From assembly GCA_030142905.1 (NCBI GenBank), contig JASJOG010000007.1, positions 843,501 to 907,500 of the forward strand: a stretch of DNA of 64,000 nt, written 5' to 3'. The notes below the pieces were generated by a model that was not told the origin of the DNA, ran no database searches, and worked only from the letters and a program-made list of their open reading frames with translations. Every line of letters begins with the position of its first letter. The stretch's first letter is position 1. The DNA comes from Heliopora coerulea. Its lineage: Eukaryota > Cnidaria > Anthozoa > Scleralcyonacea > Helioporidae. Positions 39,901 through 51,900 of the stretch are shown here, in pieces. The translations under genes and the position numbers were made by a program.

Positions 39901-42900
39901 AAAAAATGAAATTCGAGAAACAACTTCTAGAACAGAAACTAGAGGCCGCACTAAAAGAGAGAGAACTTTCGGGAAAAAGCTGCAAAATTGCCGAAGTTAA
40001 ACAACAAGATTCAACGGCAAGCCGCATGATTGGGTGCGCTTTTCGGGCCAATTCAACGCCATGGTCGATTCGCAAAACGTTTTTCCAATCACCAAGTTTT
40101 CTCATCTGAAGGAATTGGTGGAACCTCATATTAGGCGCGCAATCGATTGTTTACCTTTCACTGAAGAAGGCTATAAGCGGGGATTGAAATATCTAGAAGA
40201 GAAGTATGGCCACCCCAGCGAAGTCGCCGGTTCTTATGTAGTCAGCATAATTGAGCTACCGAGCATAACAGAGCGAGATGTTCCGAAAATACATCGGTTT
40301 TACGAACAGTTGTTATTTAACGTCCAGAGTTTGGAAACTCTCGAGAAATTAGACACTATTCAAGGGACGGTGTATTATGTGATGAAAAAGCTCGAGGCGG
40401 TGAAAGCGGAACTGGTGTCGCATGTCCAAAGCGACTGGAGAAGTTGGACATTTAAAGAACTTTTAGAGGCCTTGAGAAAGTGGACGGAGACCAACGACAA
40501 TGTTAAAGGCATGAGTAAGAAAACCAAAGAGAACGATTCGACAAGTGCACGCGCGTTTAATTCCCGAGAACAAGAAATCCGGTGCATTTACTGTAACAGT
40601 GCCGACCACAAGATGAGCTCGTGTGACAAAGTGGTATCCCCAAATGAGAGAAAACGAATTTTGGTGAAGAAACGCCTTTGTTTTAACTGTGCCAACGGTC
40701 TACACGCAGCGAGTGCGTGCAAGAGCAAGATATCTTGCCAGAAATGCAAAAAACGACACCATACGTCCATTTGCCCTGAAGCCTCTGAAGAACAAGAGGA
40801 AAGAGTGTTGACAACGAGTGTTGGTGGAACTTCCGTTGTACATCCGGTCGCTGTAGTTAAGATTGATGGGCTTAAATTTAGAGCTCTACTCGATAGTGGA
40901 GCGAGTCATTCGTACGCATCGACGACGTTGACGAGTTTAGTGAAAACGAAAGCCGTGAAAAGTAGTAACCGAAAGGTTACTACATTGTTTGGTGTTACCA
41001 CAGCCAAGTTAGTGGAACATGACCTTGTACTCAAGTCGTGTTGAGAGGAGATTTCACCCTAGATGCCAAAGTAACCGTTATAAACAAACGTGAATTGTTA
41101 ACTCTTGATAATCCACGTTATGATAAGCTTATTCAGGAACACCAGCACTTACAAAGTGTGGTCATGGAAGACAAGACCCCTGACGACCATTTGCCAGTTC
41201 ACTTGATACTTGGAGCAAATGAATACGCCAAGATTCGCACTAATACGCAATTGCGTCTTAGTAGACAAGGAGAACCAATAGCCGAACTGACCCGTTTCGG
41301 ATGGGTGATCATGGCGCCAGGAGATGGAATCGATCGGACAAATGGTTTCCTTGCCATTAACTCCTCCTCAGATTACGAACGCCTGTGTAGCCTCGATGTC
41401 CTTGGACTTGCTGATTCGCCCTCGGGTGATCAAAGAGTAGTTTACGAGGAGTTTCGAGAACAACTTTCTCGCCATCCTGTTGAAGGCTGGTACGAAACTG
41501 GCCTACCTTGGAAGGGAAACCACCCTCCTCTACCTTCGAACCGAAATGGAAGCCTGCAACGGTTGCAGACACAAGTTAGGAAGCTTAACAGAATGGGAAG
41601 ACTAGAAGAGTACGATGCCATCATTCGCGAACAGTTGGAACAGGGCGTAGTCGAAAGGGCACCTCTTGAAGTGGTGGGGAAAGAATATTACATGCCACAT
41701 CGCGCTGTTGTTCGCGAAGAAGCCGAAAGCACCAAATTGAGAGAGGTCTATGATTGCTCAGCCCGAGGTGGAAACAAAGATCCTTCGCTGAACGACTGTT
41801 TAGACCCTGGCCCACCGTTGCAAAACAAACTCTGGAACGTGATGGTGCGTGGTAGATTCTACCCCGTGGCTGTCGCTGGAGATGTTCGTAAAGCGTTCCT
41901 ACAAGTGCGTATTAAAGAAAGGGAGCGCGACTCCCTTCGTTTCCATTGGTTGCAGAATCCAAATTCTACAGAGGTGGAGACGCTTCGCTTCACAAGGGCC
42001 TTGTTTGGGCTGGCTCCTTCCCCTTTTTTATTGGCGGGAGTAATCGAGCAGCATCTTGAATCCTGGAGAGAAGAACGTCCAACGACCGTGAACGAGATTG
42101 AACGTAGCCTATATGTGGACGATCTCATTTCTGGTGGAGCAACAGTAAGCGATGCTCGAGACCTTAAGCAGGAAGCGAACAAGATATTTGCTGACGCCGC
42201 TTTTTCCCTCCATAAGTGGCACTCCAACGTGCCGGAGTTGATGTACGATATCACCGAGGAGGACGGGGAGCCTTCGTATGTTCAGCAACAACTAAATGTG
42301 CCCACAAGTGGTGAATGCAATCTACTTGGCCTGCGATGGGACTGTGAAAAGGACACGCTGACCATCTCCTTCCCGGAAAGGAACGCAGAACCTACGAAGA
42401 GAGGTATACTCGGAAAACTAGCAAAGGTGCACGATCTACTTGGATTGGTCTCTCCTGTTACGCTTGAAGGAAAGATCTTATACCGAGATGCCTGTGACAC
42501 GAAACAAGCGTGGGACGCTCCTCTTCCTTCACCCTTGATAAAGAAATGGGAGAAATGGGAAAAGAGCCTGCCTGAGAACGTCACGGTTCGACGCAGTTTA
42601 GTGACCCATAGAGAGCCAATAGAAGCGGTGGAATTACATGCCTTTGGTGATGCCAGCGGTCGTGGTGTCTGTGCTGCCATTTATGCTGTTGTTCGACAGA
42701 CCTCTGGAGTTAGCCAAGGAATTGTCGCCGCGAAATCTAGACTGGCGAAACGAAGTTTAACTATTCCGAGATTGGAATTGGTCGCTGGACATATGGCTGT
42801 AAATCTTGTCGAAAATTTACGAGCAGCACTTGAGGGTTTCCCTGTAACAGAAGTCCATTGTTGGCTCGATAGTACAGTGGCCCTGCACTGGATTTGTGGT

Positions 42901-45900
42901 GGAGGAGAGTATCGCCAATTCGTTGAAAATCGCGTTCGGAAGATCCAGAACCACGAAGTTAAATCCTGGAGACACGTACCAACTGCACAGAACCCAGCTG
43001 ACCTTGGTAGTCGTGGCGGACCTGTCTCCAACAATGATCTTTGGTGGAAAGGGCCAGTGTGGTTGCCTCATCCTGAACAATGGCCCCAAAATCCTGCGAC
43101 AAGTGCTAGTGAGGAGTCGGAACTGCCTTCGTGACAATTGGAGTGGATTTTGCCGGACCCATCAAGTATCGACGAAAGGGAAAGGTAGAAAGCAAAGCAT
43201 ATCTCGTATTATACGCCTGCAGTCTCACCCGAGGCGTGTTCCTGGAAATCTTGCCTAATCTAGAAACCGGTGAATTCATCCGTAGCCTAAAAAGATTTAT
43301 TGCTCGTCGTGGTCGTCCGAAGAGAATTTACTCTGACAATGGGAAAACGTTTATCGCAGCAGCAAGGTGGCTAAAAAAGGCGCAATACGACGAACAACTT
43401 CATGCCCTTTTGACGAAGCACAACATCTCGTGGACCTTCAACTTAAGCAGAGCGCCATGGTGGGGAGGGCAATTTGAACGGCTTGTTGGAGTGGTGAAAT
43501 CTGCGTTTCATAAAACCATTGGGAATGGCTTGCTTACCTGGCCTGAACTCTGTGATGTCGTATTGGATGTAGAAATAACTGTGAATAATCGACCTCTCTG
43601 TTACGTAGAAGATGACATTCAACTTCCTCTGTTGACACCATCTTCCATGCTATTCCAAGGTCCAAATCTGTTGCCCGAACAAGAGCCACATCACCTTCAA
43701 GATACAGATCTGAGGAAGTGAGAAAAGTATTTACGAAGGTGCAAAGAAGCCATGTGGTCTCGGTGGACTAAGGAGTACCTTCGCGCCTTGAGAGAGCGAC
43801 ACAACATGAAACACCCGGGCACCAAGCTACAGTTGGCAGTGGGAGACGTGGTGATCATAAAATCCCCATTAGAAAAAAGTAGAGGCAAATCGCCCTTGGG
43901 TATCGTTCAAACTTTGATCGAAGGTCGGGATGGCGAAATCCGAGCGGTGAAGCTACGGGCCGGGAGGGATTACTTAGAAAGACCAGTACAGCATCTTTAC
44001 CCGCTGGAGTTATCTTGTGACGTAACCAAGACGACCACACCAACTACCTTGAACGTAGACGCCCCTGTTTTCCGACCGAAGAGGACAGCAGCAATCGTAG
44101 CGAGAGAAAGACTGAAAATCCTTGGGACTGAAGAGAACTCTTGAACTGTACACTATCTAATTGCTTCATCTATGCCAATTGAACACCTTAACTTAGCATT
44201 ATTTAGTTTCTTAGTTTTGTTAGTGAGAGGCAGTTTCCTTTAATTGCATGAGCCTCCATTAGGGAGACTCATGGGGGAGTGTGTCGGAAACTGTTAGGTT
44301 TAACGTCATTAATTTTGTTAGAGCCAATAAGCTTAAAGCGGAAGTATATAGGTCGGTAATGTGATCTGTAATATAATTTGACACTGTGAGTTGTGTATGT
44401 GCTCTGTGGTTGTGCTGTTGTGACGATTCTTTCCTTGTGATCGAGAATAAATAATATAAACTAGTGATTATTGTGAAAGTGTGGGTTTCTTCTCATTGCG
44501 TTCCCCACAACAGAGCTTTCCCCACGGTCTTGCGAAGGTAGTACCACACAGTGATGTGGGAAAAAAGTATGTATTATTTACCGGCCTGGAGATCCGTGTA
44601 GTGAAATTTCTTCATGAGGTCACTGTATGGTGAAACATTACTTCAGGTTGCAGGCTGAACGCCGTTTTTGAGTCCGATGGAAAATATTTTTCTATGCGGA
44701 CCGAACAAAACCGGACAATAGCATGGAGTAAAATATTACAAATATTAGCAACAGTTTAAGTTAAATGGGGTAGAGATTTTGGAGTGTCTTACAACAGTGC
44801 ATTTTTTCCAACATTCCATGTATGCTGAACAATGTAAGTGTCATTGTAACATCATTCAAATCCGCGTTGAAGATCTACGAGAATTGTTTGAATGTATACT
44901 TTAACAAATGAAAAGAACCACCAGTAACTATCTTATTTCTTACTGGGGTGTCATTTAAGGAAAAGTTAAATCGGCCAGACATTCGCGCAATACCGTACCG
45001 CGATTTGTTGTTAAACCACATTCACTAACATCCAGTTTTATCTTTCTTCTCCTAGACTTGCTGTGGAAAGCACCAGAGATTTTGCGATCACCAAGTCTTG
45101 TAGGAAAAGGCACTCCGCCGGGAGACGTGTACAGCTTTGCCATTATTTTGCAGGAAATGCACACAAGAAAGGGGCCCTACAGTCATAACTACGAGGAAAA
45201 TCGAGGTAGGTCTGTTCGTTGATGAACTGTGGCCACAAGAAACAGTTGCTGTGGCCTACAAGACTACGCTCAAATAAAGGGTTACTGAATTAAGGACGAT
45301 ATCCTCGGAGTAAGAATTCAGGGATAACCATGGTAAAAAAAACCAAACAAACTACTTTGCTAAGAGGATTTCTGGAAAGAAACCTTGCTGTGGTTTGAGG
45401 AACAAGCTTAATTATTAATTCTAATTTCTGATTTTCCCCTCGGTGTGTTTAGACATCGTGGAACATGTGAAAGCAATGGAGTGTCCTCCCTACCGGCCTG
45501 TCGTTCCTGACTTAATTCCAAAACTCGAAGAACTTCGACAATTGATGAAAGAATGTTGGGCCGACATGCCTCAGGAGAGACCATCGTTTAGTGATTTGAA
45601 GAAACGCGTTCACAGAATGCTAATTAATAACAAAATGTAAGTAAAACTTTGTATCATTCCTTCCTTTTCTCGGAACTGTTCACTTTTTTTTTCATTGCTT
45701 CCGTTCCTGTCCCACCTCTCTTTGATCCGGTCCTTCTCTGTCTCAGCTTTCGTTTCTTTAGTTCAACCCTTGTTTCATTATTAAGTGATTTAATTAGGAA
45801 TATCAAAGCCCAGCATAATATGTTTATGAAAGCCATAGAAAGAGAGAAGTAACTAATATTTAATAGTATTCTAACGTAACTAATATTTAATAGTATTCTA

Positions 45901-48900
45901 ACGTTTCGTTGTTACATCACAACATCTTCAGAGGAGAATTTACATCAGCGCTGAAAGCCAAGATATATAGTTACTGTTTGGGATACTGGTCTTTGTCAGA
46001 AACAGCGAGGTTACAAAAACTAAATATGGTTGCGTGGGAGTAGACTACAATATGGGGATTCCAGCGCATTTTTTTCTCCGATTCCAGCGCATTTTTTCTG
46101 ACACATTTACTTCCGGTTTCTCAATGACGTCATCACCTGTCAATCATTCTCGAAATCAGTCAAATTCATCACATTCTCGAAATTAATCAATTTTCTCACA
46201 TTCTCAAAATTGATCAATTTTCTCACATTCTCGAAATTTAACATTTTTGAAATTTTCAAAATTTCAAAAACGTGAAAATCATAAAATAAATGGGAAATTG
46301 TGTTTCAAAAACAAAAAGTAAAAATACTCCACATATTGAAAATTCTGAAAAGAGAAAATCAAATTCAAATCTTGATATAAATCTTCACGGTTATCCACCG
46401 ATAAATTTTAGAAAAACTCGAAAAAGTGGTTTTAGAATCGGAGCTCATGTTGATATTGGGGTTAAAGATTTTGAAGCTGGGGTTACTTTTGGAAAAAATT
46501 ATATGCAGGAAGTTAATTTTTCAGAAAATAATAACCATTTAAAATTATTAAAATCTTTAGAAAATGAAGATAAAAGTTCAATCATAGAAAAAGATAAAAT
46601 AATTGCTTCATTAATTGATTTAAAAAAAGACCAGAATGCAAAACCACAAAAAGAAGATAAATAATTTTGTAATTTTATAATTTAATATATATTATAAAAT
46701 TAATTTGTTGGCGATTTTGGTTTTGTTTGTTTTTTAATAACATGTTTTCCAACTGTAATTCCTCCAGATAATATTCCAATATATGGTAAATATGGGGTTA
46801 GTTGTTGAACCACAGATTTTACATCTCTTTTTAATAATTTATCTTTCACCAGTTCTTTTTCCAATTCTTCACTACTTTCAATTGCTTCTAAACCACCTAA
46901 TAAATCTGCAAATTTACTAATTAATAAATCTGTTAAAAATGCATTTGCTTTTTCTGCTTGTTTAATTTCATATTCAGAATAAATTTTTAATATAACTTTA
47001 TCATTTGCTTTTTTCAAATTTTGAACAGATTGAGTAATTTCTCCATCTTCAGATAATCTTATCAATTCTTCGCGTTTTTTCATTACTTCTGTTTTAGTAT
47101 CTTGCGTTTGGTTCTCTTGAGCACTTGCGGGTGCATCTGATTCCATTTGTTGAAATTCTATATGTTCACTTGTTTCACTCATTTATTTTATAATCAAATG
47201 GAAAAATTAAATTTATACCAAGCATGAATATTTTTTTGTTTTCAAAGTTTCTAAAATTTTTTCCAATTCTTCGCGGTCTCCCACACCTAAATATTCTTGA
47301 ATTATTGTTGTCATATCTTTTTTATTTGGATTATAAAATGCGACTAATTTTGAAATATTTTCTCTAAATGGTTTAGCAATACTTGTAAATTGTTGTGTAA
47401 TTACAACAACAGAAAGATTATAATGTCTAGCACTAAATCCTAATTTAACCAACTCACTTGTTCTATTTTTTACACTTTTTCCACTTGCACAATCATCCAA
47501 TATAATTAAACTTTTACTTCCTTTTGAAAAGTCAACTATAAATTTTAACCAATCTTCAACGTTATCTTGATCGCAAGGAATAGCAATAAAATCTTCGTCT
47601 TTATCATATTTCCAATTTTCATAAGTTTTATTCCATTCAAACGTAGGACAAATTAAAAAAATATAATCAAAATAATTTTTATATTCTGATTCTATAAAAT
47701 CTAAAAGATATTTTGTTTTTCCACAAGCAGTCATTCCAACAATTATCATATTAAATGGTTCAATTTCATAATTCATTTTTTATTTTTGTTTTTTCAAAAT
47801 TGAATTGAAGACAAATCCTTATTTGTAATGTTTAACAATCCATCACTTATAACAAATATATAACACATTACATTTGCAGAAATAGCAGTTTTTTTAATTT
47901 CTAACAATAGTCCAGACTGTGTGTTTACTAATTTTTTACCAGTTCCATAAACAAAGTTGTCATCTAATGTTCTTAAATCAACACATAATGCAAATGAATC
48001 TTTATAAAATTTTTCAATATCCATAACTGCATCACAGTCAAAATATTCACAGCGAAATATTCTAAATGCTTCTTCAAAAAATCTACGTTTGGGAAATCCT
48101 TGGGAATATATGCTATTTGGAACTCCTTCAACACTAATTTTAACTTCTGTTATATTTGGATAAACAAATTGCTCACTATCTGTGACAGTTTTATTTCTAA
48201 ATAACAACACAACCGCTTTCATACTTTTCCGTGGAATATTTATGGTTTCATTATGTAAAATTGCGTTTTTATCCCATTCTACTGTTTTCATCAAAGTTAC
48301 ATAATTATATGCTAATGATCTTCCTGTGGTGTAATTTGTTAAAACATCAATTGCTAAATCTTGATTTTCAATCGTCTCATATTCCAATTCTAAATTTTCC
48401 AACGAATAACCGCCAACACTTTCACCACTTTGTGCTACCATAATTTCACTTGCTTTTGGGAAAGTTAAAATATATTGAAAATTATTAATCATTCCATGAG
48501 GAGCATATAACCCATGATCTGAAAGTATTTTTTCTAATTTTAAACATTGTTTTGTTCCATAAATATCAAACATTAGTTTATCAGAAACTTTTTCAGCAGT
48601 TCCACTTGTTGTTCCAGAGTCATCTTTTGAAATTAATTTTCTGAGGTTTTCTCGAGCGATTCCATATTCAACTATATCTGCTCTTTCGGATTCAGTTTTC
48701 CAAAGATCTTTGTAAATTTCCAAAATAGATTCTCCGCTATTATCATAAACAATTTCTCCAGCAAATTTGACAACTAATCTTTTCTTTAACAATTTTGATA
48801 AATTATTTAAAAACCATGACTTTGTATTTGAATTTTTAAAATTAAATAACAATCTTAATGAATCAGGTACAAGACACAAATTAGGGTTTAATTTTGGGAT

Positions 48901-51900
48901 ATCTATATAAAGGTCTTCTTCTGGATTTACTGAATTTGGATTTAAAGTTACAACATGTCTTGTTCTGGTTCCTTTAATGTCACTCATTTTTGATCTTTTA
49001 TATCCTGGATATAATTTGTCTATTCTATTCATTTATTATTATAAAAAAAAATTTTTTAATCTTTATTACCCTTTTGGTTTTTCTTTCGGTATTCCTTATA
49101 CCTTCAGTATTCATTGTAGAAAAAGTAAGTAATTGCAATAACTAATATCCATAAATTTTTAGCTAGAAAAGCAATACCTTTTGCTCCCCATGATAATATT
49201 TGAGAAATTAAATTTAAAACTGCTGAAATGACTGCACCAAATTTTTACCTATATTTGCAATTGCTTTTGCTATTTTTCCAACTGCATTTGCACCTTTTTT
49301 CAATGCGTTTCTTGCATTTATAACTATTACTGTAATTATACCTGCTACAGAAATAGCAACTGCTGATAAACCTGCGAGATTTTCTTTTACCCATTTTTTA
49401 AATCTTTCTAATCTTCCAAGGTCAGATTCTTCAGCATTTTCATTTAAAATTTGTATTCCTTCTTCGCTAATTGGTTTTTCCTGATTTTCAAGTCTAGTTT
49501 TATCTGCATATAATTTTGCAATTTCTGAAAAACTTATATATACTTTTTTGAGGTTCAGCTGTTTCTAAATCAGCTTTATTTTTCCAATATTCATATTCTC
49601 TATCAAATGATTTAATTTTTTCACGTAAAACATTTTTTCTTTCATTTTCTGATAAATCAAAATAGTCTTTACCACCAACTGGAGAGACAGCTTCTTCAAA
49701 ATTTAACCTCTAAATTCCTCTAAATTCCTCTAAAATTCCTCTAAATTCCTCTAAATTCCTCTAAAAACCTCTAAATTCTCTTAATTCATCTGAATCAAAT
49801 AATGATCTTCTTGGGTCATTTTCATCTTCAGATAATTTAATCAAGTTATTTTCATCAACCATTTTATCAATTTTATCTGTAATTTCTGAAATTGTATCTT
49901 CAACTATTTTTTCTCTCTCGGTTTTTCTCATATCATAATTTCCCTCATTAGATATTTTTCTATCTATAATAGAATCTGGTGTTTTTTTATATTCTTGTTT
50001 TGCTTTTTCAAAAATATCTCTGAATTCATTAACAAATACCTTATTTTTTCTACCAAATAACTGTGGTTCATTTTCAACGATATTACCAATTTTTATTCCT
50101 TTGAAAAAAATTGAAGTATTTCCTTTTTCATCTTTTTCAAACCTAGTTTCTTCTAACAATTTTTTACTATTTTCTCCATTTTTTTTCTCAGGAGTGAAAT
50201 TAAATATTTTTTCGAAAAAATTTTTTTATCATTAGTTATTGATCTTTTAATTCCACTCAAACCTTTTTTGAATTTGTCATAAAATTTTCTAGTCTTGGTA
50301 GCATCAGGATTTTCAATTCTAACAGGTGTGTCATTTTGACCACTTGGGGATAACAATCTAGTTGTTTCTCCAGTATCTAAATTTGTATCAGCAAAATTTC
50401 CTCCACTTGTTTCACCCTCTTCATCCTCACGGTCCTCGTGGTCTTCCTCTTCTTCTATATTTCTATTATTTAATTCTATATCATCAAAACCGTTATTATC
50501 CATTTATTTTATATGTTTTGAATATTTTCTTCTGGTATCCAAGAGTTATGTTTATTATCATAACCTTCCCATTTTACCAACACCATATTCTTACCTTTAA
50601 CTTTTTTTCTTTTTAATATTTTCTCAACTCTATACAGACCACCCACATCACTCTTTTTATTCGCAGCAGATACAGCAGAATTCCTGTTCATAAAATTTCC
50701 CAATGATTGGTTCTCCTTCAAGGTCTTCCACTTCATACATGTTTGGATCACCTCTAAATACTTTTACAATTTTAAAAATTTCTTCTGTAAAATTAGCTTC
50801 ATAACCTTTTTTGAAGATATTCTTATATTTAGAAATCCTAACAGTATCACCAATTCTGAATTTAGGTAGAGGTAAATTCCCCAATGGGTAACCATATAGT
50901 GTAATCCACACTTGGTCTTTGTTAGATTTGTTTACATCTACAGGTTTCATTAATATACTACTGTGTTTAGTATTATTATAATTATCTACGAGGTTTTTCA
51001 AAATGTCAATCCAATTATAAGTTTCATTGTTGTAGAAATATTTCCACATGGATGTTTTTAGACTCCGGTTAAATCTTTCAACTATAGCTGCTTTTTTAAC
51101 AGATTTTGTGGAAAAATATTCAACATTATGTTCCTTCAATAACCACCTTACACCAACATTATAAAATTCTTTTCCTTCATCAAATTGAGCTACATTTGGG
51201 TATTTACCAAATCTTTTTTTGAATTTTCTAAGTAATTTTCCAACAGCTTTCATCATGTTAAAAGTATCTTTTCTGTAGACAGGAATAGCAAACGCATATC
51301 GACTCAAAATTTCAACAACTGTAAGAATCCAATAATAATCATCATTTTGTTTTTTATATTTTTTCATATCAATTAAATCCATTTGTATTTGGTCAGCTAA
51401 ATCTTTAACAAATGTTTTTTGAAATTTATGTCTTTTTACAAGTGGTTTGTATCTTGTAAAAGTATCTTGCATTTTTAACCAGTCTTGTACAATTTTTCTA
51501 CTAACATTTAATCCCTTTTCTTTTGCTTTTTAATAAAGTCTTTCTGCAGATTGATAACCTGTTTTTGGGTTGTAATAAATATCTCTCAACTCTTGTTCAA
51601 TAACAAATTCTTTGTCGCTAATGTTTTTCGTTTCATTCACTTCGTTCATTTATTTCTTATTAAAATAAATAATGAAAATTGATAATTCAGTTGAAAAAGC
51701 AGAACGTAAATATTACGGAAGTAAATATGATTTTGTAGTGAATGAAAGAAAAATTTTGGATAAAAAGTTTAAAGAAAATTTTTTGAAAAAATATCCATAT
51801 GCAGACATGTCAAAATTATATTTTGAACATGATATTAATAAAGATGGAAGTTGGGAAAAAACAATAACATATTTCAAAAACAATGATTACATTTCGACAG

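Larger units (their letters stand above)
39278..44509 (+). mobile_element. BEL/Pao LTR retrotransposon, defective
   Basis: 228-bp LTRs (39,278-39,505 and 44,282-44,509) differ at four positions by my count. AACAG/ACAG flanks both ends (4-5 bp duplication). A primer-binding-like TGGCACCTCCGACGG follows the 5' LTR and a purine tract (ATGGGGGAG) precedes the 3' LTR. Gag, protease, reverse transcriptase, RNase H and integrase are recognisable in order, but frames change near 40,000, 41,030 and 43,130, with a stop at 43,719. It lies in cyclase intron 14, same orientation. Confidence 0.92.

Noticed and set aside
42282..43137. Minus-strand ORFs of 100-130 codons in the BEL region
   Set aside because: Shadow frames of the reverse transcriptase/RNase H coding sequence.
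46039..46290. CRISPR-like or satellite array suggested by repeated TCACATTCTCGAAATT units
   Set aside because: The units are part of the Polinton terminal inverted repeat, which is repeated in inverse at the other end.
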